64,000 bases of DNA, from positions 496,001 through 560,000 of the forward strand of contig OZ251243.1 in the NCBI GenBank assembly GCA_965240325.2. The letters are read 5' to 3'. The DNA is from Rebecca billardiae RCC1528 (taxonomy: Eukaryota > Haptophyta). The position numbers and the translations under genes are program-made. Of the stretch, positions 63,806 to 64,000 are shown piece by piece. How positions within the stretch are numbered: the first letter of the stretch is position 1; the number at the start of each line of letters is the position of its first letter. The notes under the pieces are model-generated. The model worked only from the letters and a program-made list of their open reading frames with translations, made no database searches and had not been told where the DNA came from.

Positions 63806-64000
63806 TCAGAAGATGTGTGCGGCCATGGCGGCGCTCTGAGCTCCCGGCGTGGGTGGGCCCGGGTCGCCTTCGCCGTCCGATGCATCCCCAGACGGCGGTG
63901 CCGCCGCGCTGCGCGGAGGGAGCGGCTCCCCGATGCCGACATGGAGCAGTAGCCGCTTCGACGAGACCTCCGCCGTCGCCTCCACGTCGATCGCCTTGGC
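63806..64000 (-). CDS. C-terminal end of a gene entering from the right
   Basis: The minus frame is open from the window edge to TGA at 63806-63808 (64 residues). It starts AKAIDVEATAEVSSKRLLLH VGIGEPLPP and ends in a Gly/Pro/Ala-rich tail (PPTPGAQSAAMAAHIF). The first 30 residues look like globular protein. The product is unknown. Confidence 0.5.
   Translation of the reverse strand, partial: AKAIDVEATAEVSSKRLLLHVGIGEPLPPRSAAAPPSGDASDGEGDPGPPTPGAQSAAMAAHIF

Overview
This window is nuclear DNA of a GC-rich microbial eukaryote. Reading frames are interrupted by short GT-AG introns (about 55-140 bases). Gene families include TMEM50, eRF1, an eEF3-type ABC protein, a type II sulfotransferase and a Zn2Cys6 regulator. 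A UDP-sulfoquinovose synthase (SQD1) with a hydrophobic, signal-peptide-like leader followed by a basic stretch points to a photosynthetic protist with a complex (secondary) plastid. A haptophyte is my leading guess, by inference only. Spliced genes favour an unusual 5' splice site, GTGCGC or close to it, rather than GTRAGT.

Layout. 1-1029: the end of one gene and a three-exon TMEM50 gene. 2.8-10 kb: a repeat-built island in which two nearly identical intron-containing genes face away from each other. Between them sit a 2.7-kb foldback element (700-800 bp inverted arms, 5-bp target duplication) and a 2.5-kb Tc1/mariner-like element (TA target duplication). 10.7-16.5 kb: ubiquitin-like protein, sulfotransferase, membrane protein and Zn2Cys6 factor. 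18.9-30.9 kb: a Cys-pair protein, SQD1, an eEF3-like gene in five exons, a two-domain cyclic-nucleotide-binding protein, and an ABM/Dabb-like small protein. 31-35 kb: gene-poor, with decayed transposon-like coding pieces. 35-43.6 kb: rhodanese, DUF1990, a nucleotidyltransferase-like/EamA transporter fusion and an acidic coiled-coil protein. 44-46.6 kb: the second mariner-like copy, inserted just upstream of a protein with two GAF/bHLH-MYC-N-like domains. 48.7-54.8 kb: a small protein, a glycosyltransferase-like type II membrane protein, an eRF1 gene and a small two-exon gene. 55.2-63.4 kb: nested retroelement fragments with TA-repeat tails, an inserted DNA element, a 0.9-kb minisatellite that is open in all three forward frames, and a 0.9-kb element inserted in a CT microsatellite. 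63.8-64 kb: the end of a gene that runs off the edge.

The strongest candidate for something new is the eRF1 gene at 52.2-53.5 kb. Its NIKS, YxCxxxF and GGQ motifs are intact and its length is normal (434 residues), but the frame is broken once, directly after the NIKS helix, at GTT TAA C. A single +1 step over this stop restores the remaining 378 codons. The layout matches the bacterial RF2 autoregulatory frameshift (CTT TGA C). It could be a release-factor feedback switch in a eukaryote; a one-base error in a T run is the main alternative.

Many genes are arranged head to head with 100-250 bases between start codons, which suggests shared promoters. Most other long open frames are antisense or shifted shadows of GC-rich coding sequence and are left out.
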